From contig CAJYBN010000012.1 of NCBI GenBank assembly GCA_913064925.1, forward strand, positions 1 to 23,689: a stretch of DNA of 23,689 bases, in the 5' to 3' direction. This document shows, one piece after another, positions 1 to 6,424 of this stretch (within the stretch, counting starts at the first letter, position 1; each line of letters opens with the position of its first letter). The stretch comes from an uncultured Peptococcaceae bacterium (lineage in GTDB: Bacteria; Bacillota; Desulfotomaculia; Desulfotomaculales; Desulfallaceae). The translations under genes and the position numbers were made by a program. The notes beneath the pieces are model-generated. The model ran no database searches and had not been told where the DNA came from. It worked only from the letters and a program-made list of their open reading frames with translations.

Positions 1-366
1 CGCGTACCGGGGGTCAGGAGAAAAATGATGCAGTTGCAAAAGGAGATAGCGGCGCAAGGCGGCGTGGTTATGGAGGGCAGGGATATAGGCACCCATGTGC
101 TGCCCGACGCGGAAATCAAGTTTTTTCTCACCGCTTCCGGTGCGGAGCGGGCTCGCCGCAGGTACCTGGAAATGAAACGACTTGGTTTTACGATCAGTTA
201 TGACGAAGTATTGCGGGATATAAAAAGACGCGACGAAATCGACCGCAACAGGGCGGTGGCACCCCTGAAACCCGCCCCGGGTGCCTTTATTATCGACTGC
301 TCCGCCATGAGCGTGGAACAGGTGGTCGATTTGATTATTTCCAGGGTTTCAGGGAGGTCAAGTTAA
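1..366 (+). CDS. cmk: Cytidylate kinase, C-terminal part (5' truncated by window edge)
   Basis: Cytidylate kinase phosphorylates CMP and dCMP with ATP in the cytoplasm. The reading frame is open from base 1, and the codons before the first ATG (position 25) already read as family sequence (RVPGVRRK, then MMQLQKEIA), so this is a truncated gene and not one starting at 25. The visible 121 residues hold the conserved VVMEGRDIGTHVLPDA segment, the FFLTAS strand, the ARRRY helix and a terminal region with RDEIDRNRAVAPLKPA, as in the C-terminal half of bacterial Cmk. Roughly the first 100 residues, including the P-loop, lie outside the window. Its TAA shares one base with the ATG of plsC (TAATG), so the two are translationally coupled. 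The cmk-plsC-ispH/rpsA order is common in clostridia. Confidence 0.95.
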   Translation, partial: RVPGVRRKMMQLQKEIAAQGGVVMEGRDIGTHVLPDAEIKFFLTASGAERARRRYLEMKRLGFTISYDEVLRDIKRRDEIDRNRAVAPLKPAPGAFIIDCSAMSVEQVVDLIISRVSGRSS

Positions 367-968
367 TGTTTTATAGGGTAGCCAAGATAATCTGCCGGCT
401 CGTACTGTTGCTATTGCGCAGGTGGAAGGTGACCGGCAGTACCAAGTTGCCTGCCGGACAGGGCATGGTGGTAGTTGCCAACCATGTCAGTTACTGGGAC
501 CCGGTAGTTGTTGGCTGTGCCCTTGATAGAAAGATTTTTTTTATGGCCAAGGCAGAATTGTTTAAAATTCCGGTGCTTGGTTTCATCATTACCAAGTTGG
601 GTGCTTTCCCCGTTCAGCGCCAGGGAGCTGACCGCTCTTCCATCATGAAGGCGCTGGAATTGCTTAAAGCTGGAAGGCTGGTGGGTATTTTCCCTGAGGG
701 TACGCGCAGTAAATCCGGTAAACTGCTGGACCCCCACCTGGGAGCTGCAATGTTGGCCTTAAAAGGGGGTGTGCCATTGTTGCCGGTAGCGGTCAGCGGA
801 ACACGAGGGGTTTTGGGTCAAGTAAAAGTTGTTATCGGCAAACCAATGTATTTTAAAGCTCATAACCCGCGGAAGGTGTCCAGGTCCGAATTGCAATCGG
901 TGAGCGAGGAAATTATGCGTGAAATCGGCCGGCTGCTGGCGGTAGTGGAAAAGGAAGTAGCAGTGTAG
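366..968 (+). CDS. plsC: 1-acyl-sn-glycerol-3-phosphate acyltransferase
   Basis: A membrane-associated acyltransferase that converts lysophosphatidic acid to phosphatidic acid. The 200-residue length is normal for short bacterial PlsC. The catalytic HX4D box is at His40-Asp45 (NHVSYWD), and the glycerophosphate-binding FPEGTRS motif is at residues 109-115. The hydrophobic N-terminus (residues 5-17) and the stretch near 68-82 probably associate with the membrane. The ATG overlaps the cmk stop by one base, and the gene is followed 24 bases later by ispH-rpsA, so all three probably share a transcript. plsY and gpsA, which make the precursor of its substrate, lie further along the same window in another operon. 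Family assignment is secure; the acyl-donor preference (ACP or CoA) cannot be read from the sequence. Confidence 0.94.
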   Translation: MFYRVAKIICRLVLLLLRRWKVTGSTKLPAGQGMVVVANHVSYWDPVVVGCALDRKIFFMAKAELFKIPVLGFIITKLGAFPVQRQGADRSSIMKALELLKAGRLVGIFPEGTRSKSGKLLDPHLGAAMLALKGGVPLLPVAVSGTRGVLGQVKVVIGKPMYFKAHNPRKVSRSELQSVSEEIMREIGRLLAVVEKEVAV

Positions 969-992
969 TAATGCAAAAGGTATGGTGGAAAA

Positions 993-3116
993 ATGGAGTT
1001 AAAGGTGGCAAGTAAGGCGGGCTTTTGTTTTGGTGTCCGCAGGGCAGTGGAAATGGCCCGCCAATACGCGCAAAACCGGGGCATGCCCGTTTACACCCTG
1101 GGCCCGTTGATTCACAACCGCCAAGTTGTCGAGGCGCTCAACCGGGAAGGCATTGTAACGGTGCAGGACCTGGAGGAAATAAACGGGCCGGGCACGGTAA
1201 TTATCCGTTCCCACGGCGTGGCGCCATGGATATTGAACCGGGCCTCGGAAAAGGGCCTGGAAGTGGTGGACGCCACCTGCCCGTTTGTGCGCAAAGTGCA
1301 AAAAACCGTTTATAACCTGGCGCAGGCAGGTATACCTGTCGTAGTGGTGGGCGACCCGGAACACCCGGAAGTCCAAGGGATCGTGGGCTGGTCCGGGGGC
1401 CGGGCCGTGGTGGTGAGAAACGCCGATGAAGCCAAAGCGCTGGGTGCATTTTCCGAAGTAGGCGTAGTGGCCCAAACCACCCAGCGGCCGGAAAATTTTC
1501 GGGCCGTGGTAGATGCCTTAAAGGGCAGCGGTAGCCGGGTTATGGAGTTTGATACCATTTGCCTGGCCACTATGGAAAGGCAAAAAGAAACACAGGAATT
1601 GGCCAGGCAGGTAGATGTTATGCTGGTAATAGGAGGACGAGACAGCGCCAACACAGCCAAGCTGGCCCAGATTTGCCGCGCTGCCGGGGTTTCCGTGTAC
1701 CAGGTGGAAAAGGCGGAAGAAATCGATTTTGGCTGGCTGCGGGGGGCGCAAGTCATAGGCGTTACAGCAGGCGCATCTACACCCGGCTGGATAATAGAGG
1801 AGGTCTGTAGTCGCATGAATGAGTTTGTGGAAATGAACAAAAAGGAAGAGGATGTCTTGGAGGAAAAGGTCGAGGAGCAGCTGACGGCGGAACCAGAACA
1901 GCAGGAGGAGTTACAGCAGGAACCGCAGCAGGAAAGCCCGCAAGAAGGAATGGAACAGGAAATGAAGGAAGCCGTCGAAGTGAAAACCATCAACGCCGGT
2001 GAAGTCGTCCAGGGCGTTGTGGTGCAGGTCAACCAGGATGAAGTGTTGGTTGATGTGGGTGCTAAGTCGGAAGGGGTCATTCCCATCAGGGAACTATCCT
2101 GTTACAATGTGGAATCTCCCCAGGACATAGTCCAGGTGGGTGATACGATAGATGTCTACGTGTTAAAATCTGAGGACAACGAAGGCAAGTTGATTCTTTC
2201 CAAGGAAAAGGCCGATGCGGAAAAAGCCTGGTCCCGCCTCAGGGCAGCCATGGAAAACGGCGAAGCGGTCAAGGGCATCGTGCGGGAAGTGGTAAAGGGA
2301 GGCCTGCTGGTGGATGTCGGCGTGCGGGCGTTTCTTCCGGCTTCGCTGGTCGAAATGGGGTACGTGGAGGACCTCAGTAAATACCTGCATACGGAAATTG
2401 AAGCCAAGGTAATTGAATTGAACCGGGGTAAAAGAAAGGTCATTCTTTCCCGCAAGGCCGTTTTGGAAGAAGAATATAAACGCAAGCGCGAAGAGCTTTT
2501 GGACAACCTGGAAACGGGACAAGTGGTGAAAGGAATCGTCAGGCGATTGACCAATTTCGGCGCTTTTGTGGACATCGGCGGCGTCGACGGGCTGCTGCAT
2601 ATTTCGGAAATGGCCTGGTATCGCATTAATCACCCTTCCGACGTGGTGCAGGTTGGCGACGAGCTAGAAGTGATGGTACTGCGGGTGGACCGGGAAAATG
2701 AAAAAGTATCCCTCGGCCTGAAACAGGTACTGCCCAACCCGTGGGACAACGTAGAAGAGAAGTACCCCGAGGGCAGCGTAGTAACGGCCAAAGTAGTACG
2801 CCTGGCACCGTTCGGCGCGTTTGTCCAGTTGGAGCCGGGCGTGGAGGGATTGATACACATTTCCCACCTGGCCGATCGCCACGTGGCCACCCCCGACGAA
2901 GTGGTGCAAGAGGGCGAAGAAGTTCAGGTTAAGGTGCTTAACGTTGATCCCAAGGAAAAGAGAATACGCCTGTCCATCCGGGAATTAAACCGCGATAAGA
3001 ACAAAAACAGGGAACGTCCCCCCAAACAGCCGGATGCGCCGGTCAGCGACGGAGGTACGGTGACCATCGGCGAAGTGGTGGGCGACATCGGCGACATATT
3101 GGAAGATAAAAAGTAA
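993..3116 (+). CDS. ispH: Fused 4-hydroxy-3-methylbut-2-enyl diphosphate reductase (IspH) and ribosomal protein S1-like protein
   Basis: A 707-residue, two-part protein. Residues 1-282 are IspH, the Fe-S enzyme of the last MEP-pathway step making IPP and DMAPP. All three cluster cysteines are present (Cys12 in AGFCFGVRRAV, Cys96 in DATCPFV, Cys190 in DTICLAT), with His41, His74, His124 and Glu126 at the substrate site. Residues 283-332 form a Glu/Gln-rich linker with QQE repeats, probably disordered. Four S1 RNA-binding repeats follow, at about 335-403, 423-488, 509-577 and 594-662; repeats 3 and 4 carry the classic FGAFV...GLLHIS or GLIHIS core. A charged tail ends the protein. The reading frame is continuous through the linker, so this is not a frameshift artefact. 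This fusion is known in clostridia. The S1 half probably acts in translation or mRNA binding. A terminator follows directly. Confidence 0.96.
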   Translation: MELKVASKAGFCFGVRRAVEMARQYAQNRGMPVYTLGPLIHNRQVVEALNREGIVTVQDLEEINGPGTVIIRSHGVAPWILNRASEKGLEVVDATCPFVRKVQKTVYNLAQAGIPVVVVGDPEHPEVQGIVGWSGGRAVVVRNADEAKALGAFSEVGVVAQTTQRPENFRAVVDALKGSGSRVMEFDTICLATMERQKETQELARQVDVMLVIGGRDSANTAKLAQICRAAGVSVYQVEKAEEIDFGWLRGAQVIGVTAGASTPGWIIEEVCSRMNEFVEMNKKEEDVLEEKVEEQLTAEPEQQEELQQEPQQESPQEGMEQEMKEAVEVKTINAGEVVQGVVVQVNQDEVLVDVGAKSEGVIPIRELSCYNVESPQDIVQVGDTIDVYVLKSEDNEGKLILSKEKADAEKAWSRLRAAMENGEAVKGIVREVVKGGLLVDVGVRAFLPASLVEMGYVEDLSKYLHTEIEAKVIELNRGKRKVILSRKAVLEEEYKRKREELLDNLETGQVVKGIVRRLTNFGAFVDIGGVDGLLHISEMAWYRINHPSDVVQVGDELEVMVLRVDRENEKVSLGLKQVLPNPWDNVEEKYPEGSVVTAKVVRLAPFGAFVQLEPGVEGLIHISHLADRHVATPDEVVQEGEEVQVKVLNVDPKEKRIRLSIRELNRDKNKNRERPPKQPDAPVSDGGTVTIGEVVGDIGDILEDKK

Positions 3117-3133
3117 AAAAGGGTAAACACACC

Positions 3134-3161
3134 AAAGAGGCTTACACAGCCTCTTTTTTTT
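3134..3161 (+). terminator. Rho-independent terminator after ispH-rpsA
   Basis: A perfect 8-bp stem, AAAGAGGC at 3134-3141 and GCCTCTTT at 3149-3156, with a 7-base loop and a T run through 3161. It begins 17 bases after the fusion gene's stop codon and separates the cmk-plsC-ispH/rpsA transcript from the sporulation cluster. Confidence 0.93.
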
Positions 3162-3179
3162 GCATATTTAGCCTGCTCC

Positions 3180-3228
3180 GTGGAAAGCATAAGCCTTAGC
3201 AACGGAATAACGCTGTTATTCTTTCCAC
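3180..3228. repeat. Nested inverted repeats upstream of the DUF1614-spoIIP cluster
   Basis: Outer arms GTGGAAAG (3180-3187) and CTTTCCAC (3221-3228) are perfect 8-bp complements. Inside them is a second perfect hairpin, GAATAAC (3205-3211) and GTTATTC (3215-3221) around GCT; the two share base 3221. The block ends three bases before the AAGGAGG ribosome binding site (3231-3237) of the next gene. It has no T tract, so it is not a terminator. It may be an operator or a 5' leader structure. I found no convincing promoter in this gap. Confidence 0.5.
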
Positions 3229-3244
3229 ACAAGGAGGTAGCGCA

Positions 3245-3982
3245 ATGACGCGGTTACCCATCGGTATCATTATATTGATAGTGGTTTCCATTTTAATTTA
3301 TTTCGGCCTGGCCCAGCGGGTCCTCGACCGGATGCGCCTATCCGACAGGGCCGCCTTAGTAATTGTGGCCCTGCTGGCCGTGGGCAGCTTTATTGACATC
3401 CCGCTGGCTGCCGGGCGCTACGACGTTACGGTAAACGTGGGCGGGGCGCTGGTTCCCGTGGGGGTGGCCGTGTACCTGCTGGCAATGGCAGGAACCTCTA
3501 AGGAATGGGGTCGCGCGCTGCTGGGCGCCTTGATAACGGGTGCCGTCATATTCGGAGCGGGCTTTTTCCTGGGAAGGGGCGATACAGAACCGGGCGGGCG
3601 ATTTTTCGGCTACCTGGACGCCCTTTGGGTTTACCCTGTAATCGGCGGCCTGGTTGCCTATTTAGCGGGCCGCTCCCGTCGTTCTGCTTTTATTGCCGCC
3701 ACCCTCGGCCTGGTGCTGGTTGACGTGACTTACCTGGTTTGGCTGGTTTCTACCGGCGCGCCGGCCGGCACGGTGGCCATCGGCGGTGCGGGGGCTTTTG
3801 ACGGTATAGTGCTGGCCGGCATCGTGGCGGTGCTGCTGGCAGAAGTAATAGGGGAAACCCGCGAAAGGCTGCAGGGCGGGCCGGCCACTGAAGGGCGCCG
3901 GAGCAAGCTATTGGAAGGGCTGCGCAAGCCGGAACCAGGAGATTCCGGCGACAGCCCACACGGGGAAGGTGAAGAGAGGTGA
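3245..3982 (+). CDS. DUF1614-like multi-pass membrane protein
   Basis: A 245-residue integral membrane protein of unknown function. It shows about seven hydrophobic segments, roughly residues 5-24, 36-57, 64-84, 89-110, 124-141, 148-170 and 185-204, then a charged cytoplasmic-type tail of about 40 residues. The sequence around FIDIPLA and the GGALVPVGVAVYLL segment resemble the DUF1614 family, which I recall being encoded beside spoIIP in Peptococcaceae; that assignment rests on memory of the family. The start is decided by a strong AAGGAGG at 3231-3237, seven bases before the ATG. Its stop overlaps the GTG start of spoIIP (GTGA), so the two are translationally coupled, which suggests a sporulation-related membrane role. 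The biochemical function is unknown. Confidence 0.72.
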   Translation: MTRLPIGIIILIVVSILIYFGLAQRVLDRMRLSDRAALVIVALLAVGSFIDIPLAAGRYDVTVNVGGALVPVGVAVYLLAMAGTSKEWGRALLGALITGAVIFGAGFFLGRGDTEPGGRFFGYLDALWVYPVIGGLVAYLAGRSRRSAFIAATLGLVLVDVTYLVWLVSTGAPAGTVAIGGAGAFDGIVLAGIVAVLLAEVIGETRERLQGGPATEGRRSKLLEGLRKPEPGDSGDSPHGEGEER

Positions 3983-5235
3983 AAAGGAGCAGTTTAAAGA
4001 TTGTTTTGGGAGCGAGTATTTTAGCAGCGGGCGTTTTTCTGCTGGCATATTGCCTGGTTTTTCACCGGGTATCGCCGGCCTGGATGCCCGGCGGGCTGTG
4101 GAACAGGAGCATGGAAGCCGATCACCAGGACGGCCGGGTATTCAACATAATGGACGCCGATGAAAAGCTTCTGAGTAAAATGTCCCGCACCGTCAACGTG
4201 GGGGACGAGTTAATCACCGGTACCGGCCGGCGTTACCGGGTTAAAACGGTGGACGGGTTTAAAGCGCGGGCGGAATTTCTCGGCATGGACAGGGAATACT
4301 TGGCCTTGCTGGATGAATACGATGGCATGAACGTTCCGGCGGCGTCCCGCCAAGATTGGAAGAACAGAATCGTCGGCATATATCACACCCACAGCGCGGA
4401 ATCTTACGTGCCTACTGACGGAACGGACAACGAGCCCTACCATGGCGGCATATTCGAGGTGGGCGAGGCGCTGGCCCACAGGTTGCAGCAAAAAGGGGTG
4501 CGGGTGCTGCACGATAAAACGCCCCACGAACCCAGGGACGAAAACGCCTATTACCGGTCGCGGCGTACCGCGGCGGGCTTGATGAAAAAGAATCCTGTTG
4601 CTATGATCGACGTGCACCGGGACGGTATACCGGACCCCGATTACTACAGCAAACAAGTGGCCGGGAAAAAGATTACCCAGTTGCGCCTGGTGGTGGGCAG
4701 GCAAAACCCCAAAATGCAGTCAAACCTGGAATTCGCCAAGCGGGCGATGGCCTTCGCTAACAAGGTGCACCCGGGATTGGTCAAGGAAATATTCATTGCC
4801 CGCGGCAACTACAACCAGGACTTGATGTCCACCGCCATGCTGATTGAAGTCGGTACCCATACCAATTCCCGCGAAGCGGCGGAAAACGGTGCGGCGTTGT
4901 TCGCGGAAACGCTGCCTCCGCTGTTGGGCGTGGGTAATGTTGCCGGCCCGGGAGCATACGGCACGCCGAACGCCAAAACGCCGGCGGGTTGGAAGACGCT
5001 GGCCTGGATAATCGGTATCGCCCTGCTGGGCGGGAGTGCATTCCTGCTAATAAGTTCGGGAAGCTGGGAAAACGCCCGGGAAAGGTTGAAAAATTACTTT
5101 GGCCGGGAGTTCGCCGGGTTTATTGGACCGCTGCGCAAAAGGATCATGACCAGGCGGGGTGACGTGGAAAGGTCGCACAGTGAAGAGGCCAACGAGGCCG
5201 CCAGGGAAAACCGGGAAAAGGTGCGAAACGATTAA
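3979..5235 (+). CDS. spoIIP: Stage II sporulation protein P, peptidoglycan amidase/endopeptidase
   Basis: SpoIIP cleaves peptide cross-links and stem peptides with SpoIID and SpoIIM to drive forespore engulfment, outside the membrane. The 418-residue protein has an N-terminal membrane anchor (residues 7-28) and an amidase-like domain from about 130 to 320. That domain has YHTHSAESY (His136, His138, Glu141), DVHRDG (His213), NYNQDL, and LIEVGTH (Glu290), matching the family's metal and catalytic signature. Unlike the textbook protein, it has a second hydrophobic span at about 341-359, followed by a tail of about 58 charged residues, so both ends may be in the cytoplasm. The GTG start overlaps the upstream stop by four bases and is preceded by AGAGAGG. 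Two DUF3189 genes follow after 84 bases. Confidence 0.95.
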   Translation: MKRSSLKIVLGASILAAGVFLLAYCLVFHRVSPAWMPGGLWNRSMEADHQDGRVFNIMDADEKLLSKMSRTVNVGDELITGTGRRYRVKTVDGFKARAEFLGMDREYLALLDEYDGMNVPAASRQDWKNRIVGIYHTHSAESYVPTDGTDNEPYHGGIFEVGEALAHRLQQKGVRVLHDKTPHEPRDENAYYRSRRTAAGLMKKNPVAMIDVHRDGIPDPDYYSKQVAGKKITQLRLVVGRQNPKMQSNLEFAKRAMAFANKVHPGLVKEIFIARGNYNQDLMSTAMLIEVGTHTNSREAAENGAALFAETLPPLLGVGNVAGPGAYGTPNAKTPAGWKTLAWIIGIALLGGSAFLLISSGSWENARERLKNYFGREFAGFIGPLRKRIMTRRGDVERSHSEEANEAARENREKVRND

Positions 5236-5319
5236 AAAATCAGCCAAGCGCGCGGGCGTATCCTGTTCCCCCCATACCAGCGATGCGCCCGGATTTTTGG
5301 GTGCAGCGGGTGGTTCCCT

Positions 5320-5784
5320 TTGAAAATAATTTATCACTGCTACGGCGGTACCCATTCATCAGTAACGGCGGCCGCCGTTCATTTGGGCATACTTCCGCTG
5401 GATCGCCTGCCCCGCCCCGCGGAACTGCTGGCCATACCTTACTTTGATGCTATGGATAGCGTTGATCACGGCAGGATCAATTTTCTTGGTTTAGACGAGT
5501 ACGGCAACGAAGTATGTTTCGCCGGCCAGCGGGGATCGCCCGGCATCTTGGAAAACATTATTCACGGCTTGGCCGGGCAGTTTAGCATTTCGCCCGGTAG
5601 TTATAAACTGGTGAATGTGATGTACAAAGTCAACATCAGCATGAAAATAGGGGGTGTAATGTCCCGCCGGTTGAGGTGGGTGCGCTTGGGACGTCCCCTG
5701 GTGGTTTGGGGCACGGTCAGGGCTTACGCCAAGATTACCAACCTGGTACGGGCGGTAAAGGCGCAAGTGGGTTGGCAGCAATGA
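5320..5784 (+). CDS. DUF3189-family protein, first paralogue
   Basis: A 154-residue protein resembling the DUF3189 family, whose function is unknown. It begins with a beta-strand, KIIYHCYGGTHSSVTAAA; the HCYGGTHSS segment (residues 6-14) looks like a phosphate- or metal-binding loop between a strand and a helix, but that is inference. The middle holds PYFDAMD and the DEYGNEV/CFAGQRG region, and the C-terminus is basic. The start is TTG at 5320: the upstream GGTGG is a weak ribosome binding site and no ATG lies in frame nearby. A small hairpin (5284-5290 with 5299-5305) sits just upstream. It overlaps the next paralogue by four bases (ATGA). Its position after spoIIP hints at a sporulation link. 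Confidence 0.72.
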   Translation: MKIIYHCYGGTHSSVTAAAVHLGILPLDRLPRPAELLAIPYFDAMDSVDHGRINFLGLDEYGNEVCFAGQRGSPGILENIIHGLAGQFSISPGSYKLVNVMYKVNISMKIGGVMSRRLRWVRLGRPLVVWGTVRAYAKITNLVRAVKAQVGWQQ

Positions 5785-6212
5785 AAACGATTATTTATTA
5801 CAACGACACCGGTTTTCCTTACTCCGTCCTGGTGGCGGCGGTCAGAAGCGGCGCCTTGCCGGCACACCGCCTGCCGGAACGTCGGGAGCTGAAAAAAGTG
5901 CTGGGTGCTTGCGGTGTAGGTGGGGGTGATGCCGCAATTTTTAATTTAGGCTGCGGCCGGCGGGGTGAAGTGTGCCTGGCTCTGTGGACTTCCGGTAACG
6001 GAGACATGGTCAAGCGCATCGTGTCCAGCTTTCTCGGCCTTTTCAGCATCGAGGACTACGAACTGGTCGAAGTGCCGCTGCGCAAAACGCCGCTGCTCAC
6101 CCTGGGTGCGCGGCTGGTAAGGCTTCGGGTTTTGGAAGAGGTGGGCTTTTTATTGATTTGGCGCTGTTTGGCCGGGTTATATCCTTGCCTGGTCAGGGCT
6201 GCCGGCGCATAA
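5781..6212 (+). CDS. DUF3189-like protein, second and divergent paralogue
   Basis: A 143-residue protein of unknown function. Its opening (KTIIYYNDTGFPYSVLVAAVRSGALPAHRLP read in pieces) aligns by eye with the preceding gene's KIIYHCYGGTHSS and VHLGILPLDRLP segments, and both proteins share a F-SI region before a hydrophobic/basic C-terminus. The His-Cys-Tyr-Gly-Gly loop of the first paralogue is replaced here (YYNDTGFPYS), so if that loop is an active site, this copy has lost it. The start is the ATG at 5781, which overlaps the upstream TGA. The frame is open further upstream to 5676, but that stretch lies inside the first paralogue in another frame and is not family-like. The C-terminus has a hydrophobic segment near residues 117-135. 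Confidence 0.65.
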   Translation: MKTIIYYNDTGFPYSVLVAAVRSGALPAHRLPERRELKKVLGACGVGGGDAAIFNLGCGRRGEVCLALWTSGNGDMVKRIVSSFLGLFSIEDYELVEVPLRKTPLLTLGARLVRLRVLEEVGFLLIWRCLAGLYPCLVRAAGA

Positions 6213-6424
6213 ATTTGAGCCGCTTTTTTAGCTTTTTAATTACCGGTTATTATACCGGCTGGAGCTGCACTTGTTTTGCGAAGCGCAGGGGTAAAGTAAC
6301 CCTGCGCGTTTCTACGCCTGCGGGCAAAGGCCTGCCAGAATGCTCTTGTGGTCAATGCTGCCTTGACTACTTTTGCCGGCTGTCGGATAATGTAACGAGA
6401 ACATTGTGGAAAGGACTTAATCAT
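6213..6424 (+). other. Gap with hairpins upstream of the DUF512 gene
   Basis: A 212-base stretch without a convincing gene, in a region otherwise packed with overlapping genes. The downstream reading frame is open back to 6158, but its translation is cysteine-rich and unlike the family. The stretch holds a 5-bp hairpin at 6243-6258 (CCGGT/ACCGG), a perfect 8-bp hairpin at 6283-6307 (GCGCAGGG/CCCTGCGC, no T tract) and a near-consensus promoter at 6363-6391. The first part is probably the 3' end of the spoIIP-DUF3189 transcript. Confidence 0.5.
6363..6391 (+). promoter_or_regulatory. SigA-type promoter for DUF512-der-plsY-gpsA
   Basis: TTGACT at 6363-6368, a 17-base spacer, and GATAAT at 6386-6391. 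Each hexamer differs from consensus at one base, and transcription would begin near 6398. That leaves room for the GAAAGGA ribosome binding site at about 6408-6414 and the ATG at 6425. It supports 6425, not the upstream in-frame codons, as the true start of the DUF512 gene. Confidence 0.75.

Noticed and set aside
1310..2086. A 258-codon open frame on the - strand
   Set aside because: It lies wholly opposite the ispH-rpsA fusion, and its Ser/Thr/Pro-rich translation is typical of the reverse of a GC-biased gene.
3162..3195. SigE-like CATATT and CATAAG elements before the DUF1614-spoIIP genes
   Set aside because: The spacing of 19 bases is too long for SigE (about 13-15), and the -10 match is partial.
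6283..6307. The 8-bp hairpin as a terminator
   Set aside because: It is followed by GTTTCTACG without a T tract, so intrinsic termination is not supported.
6158..6424. An 89-codon upstream extension of the DUF512 protein
   Set aside because: The extension is not family-like, overlaps the second DUF3189 gene, and contains a strong promoter whose start lies downstream of it.
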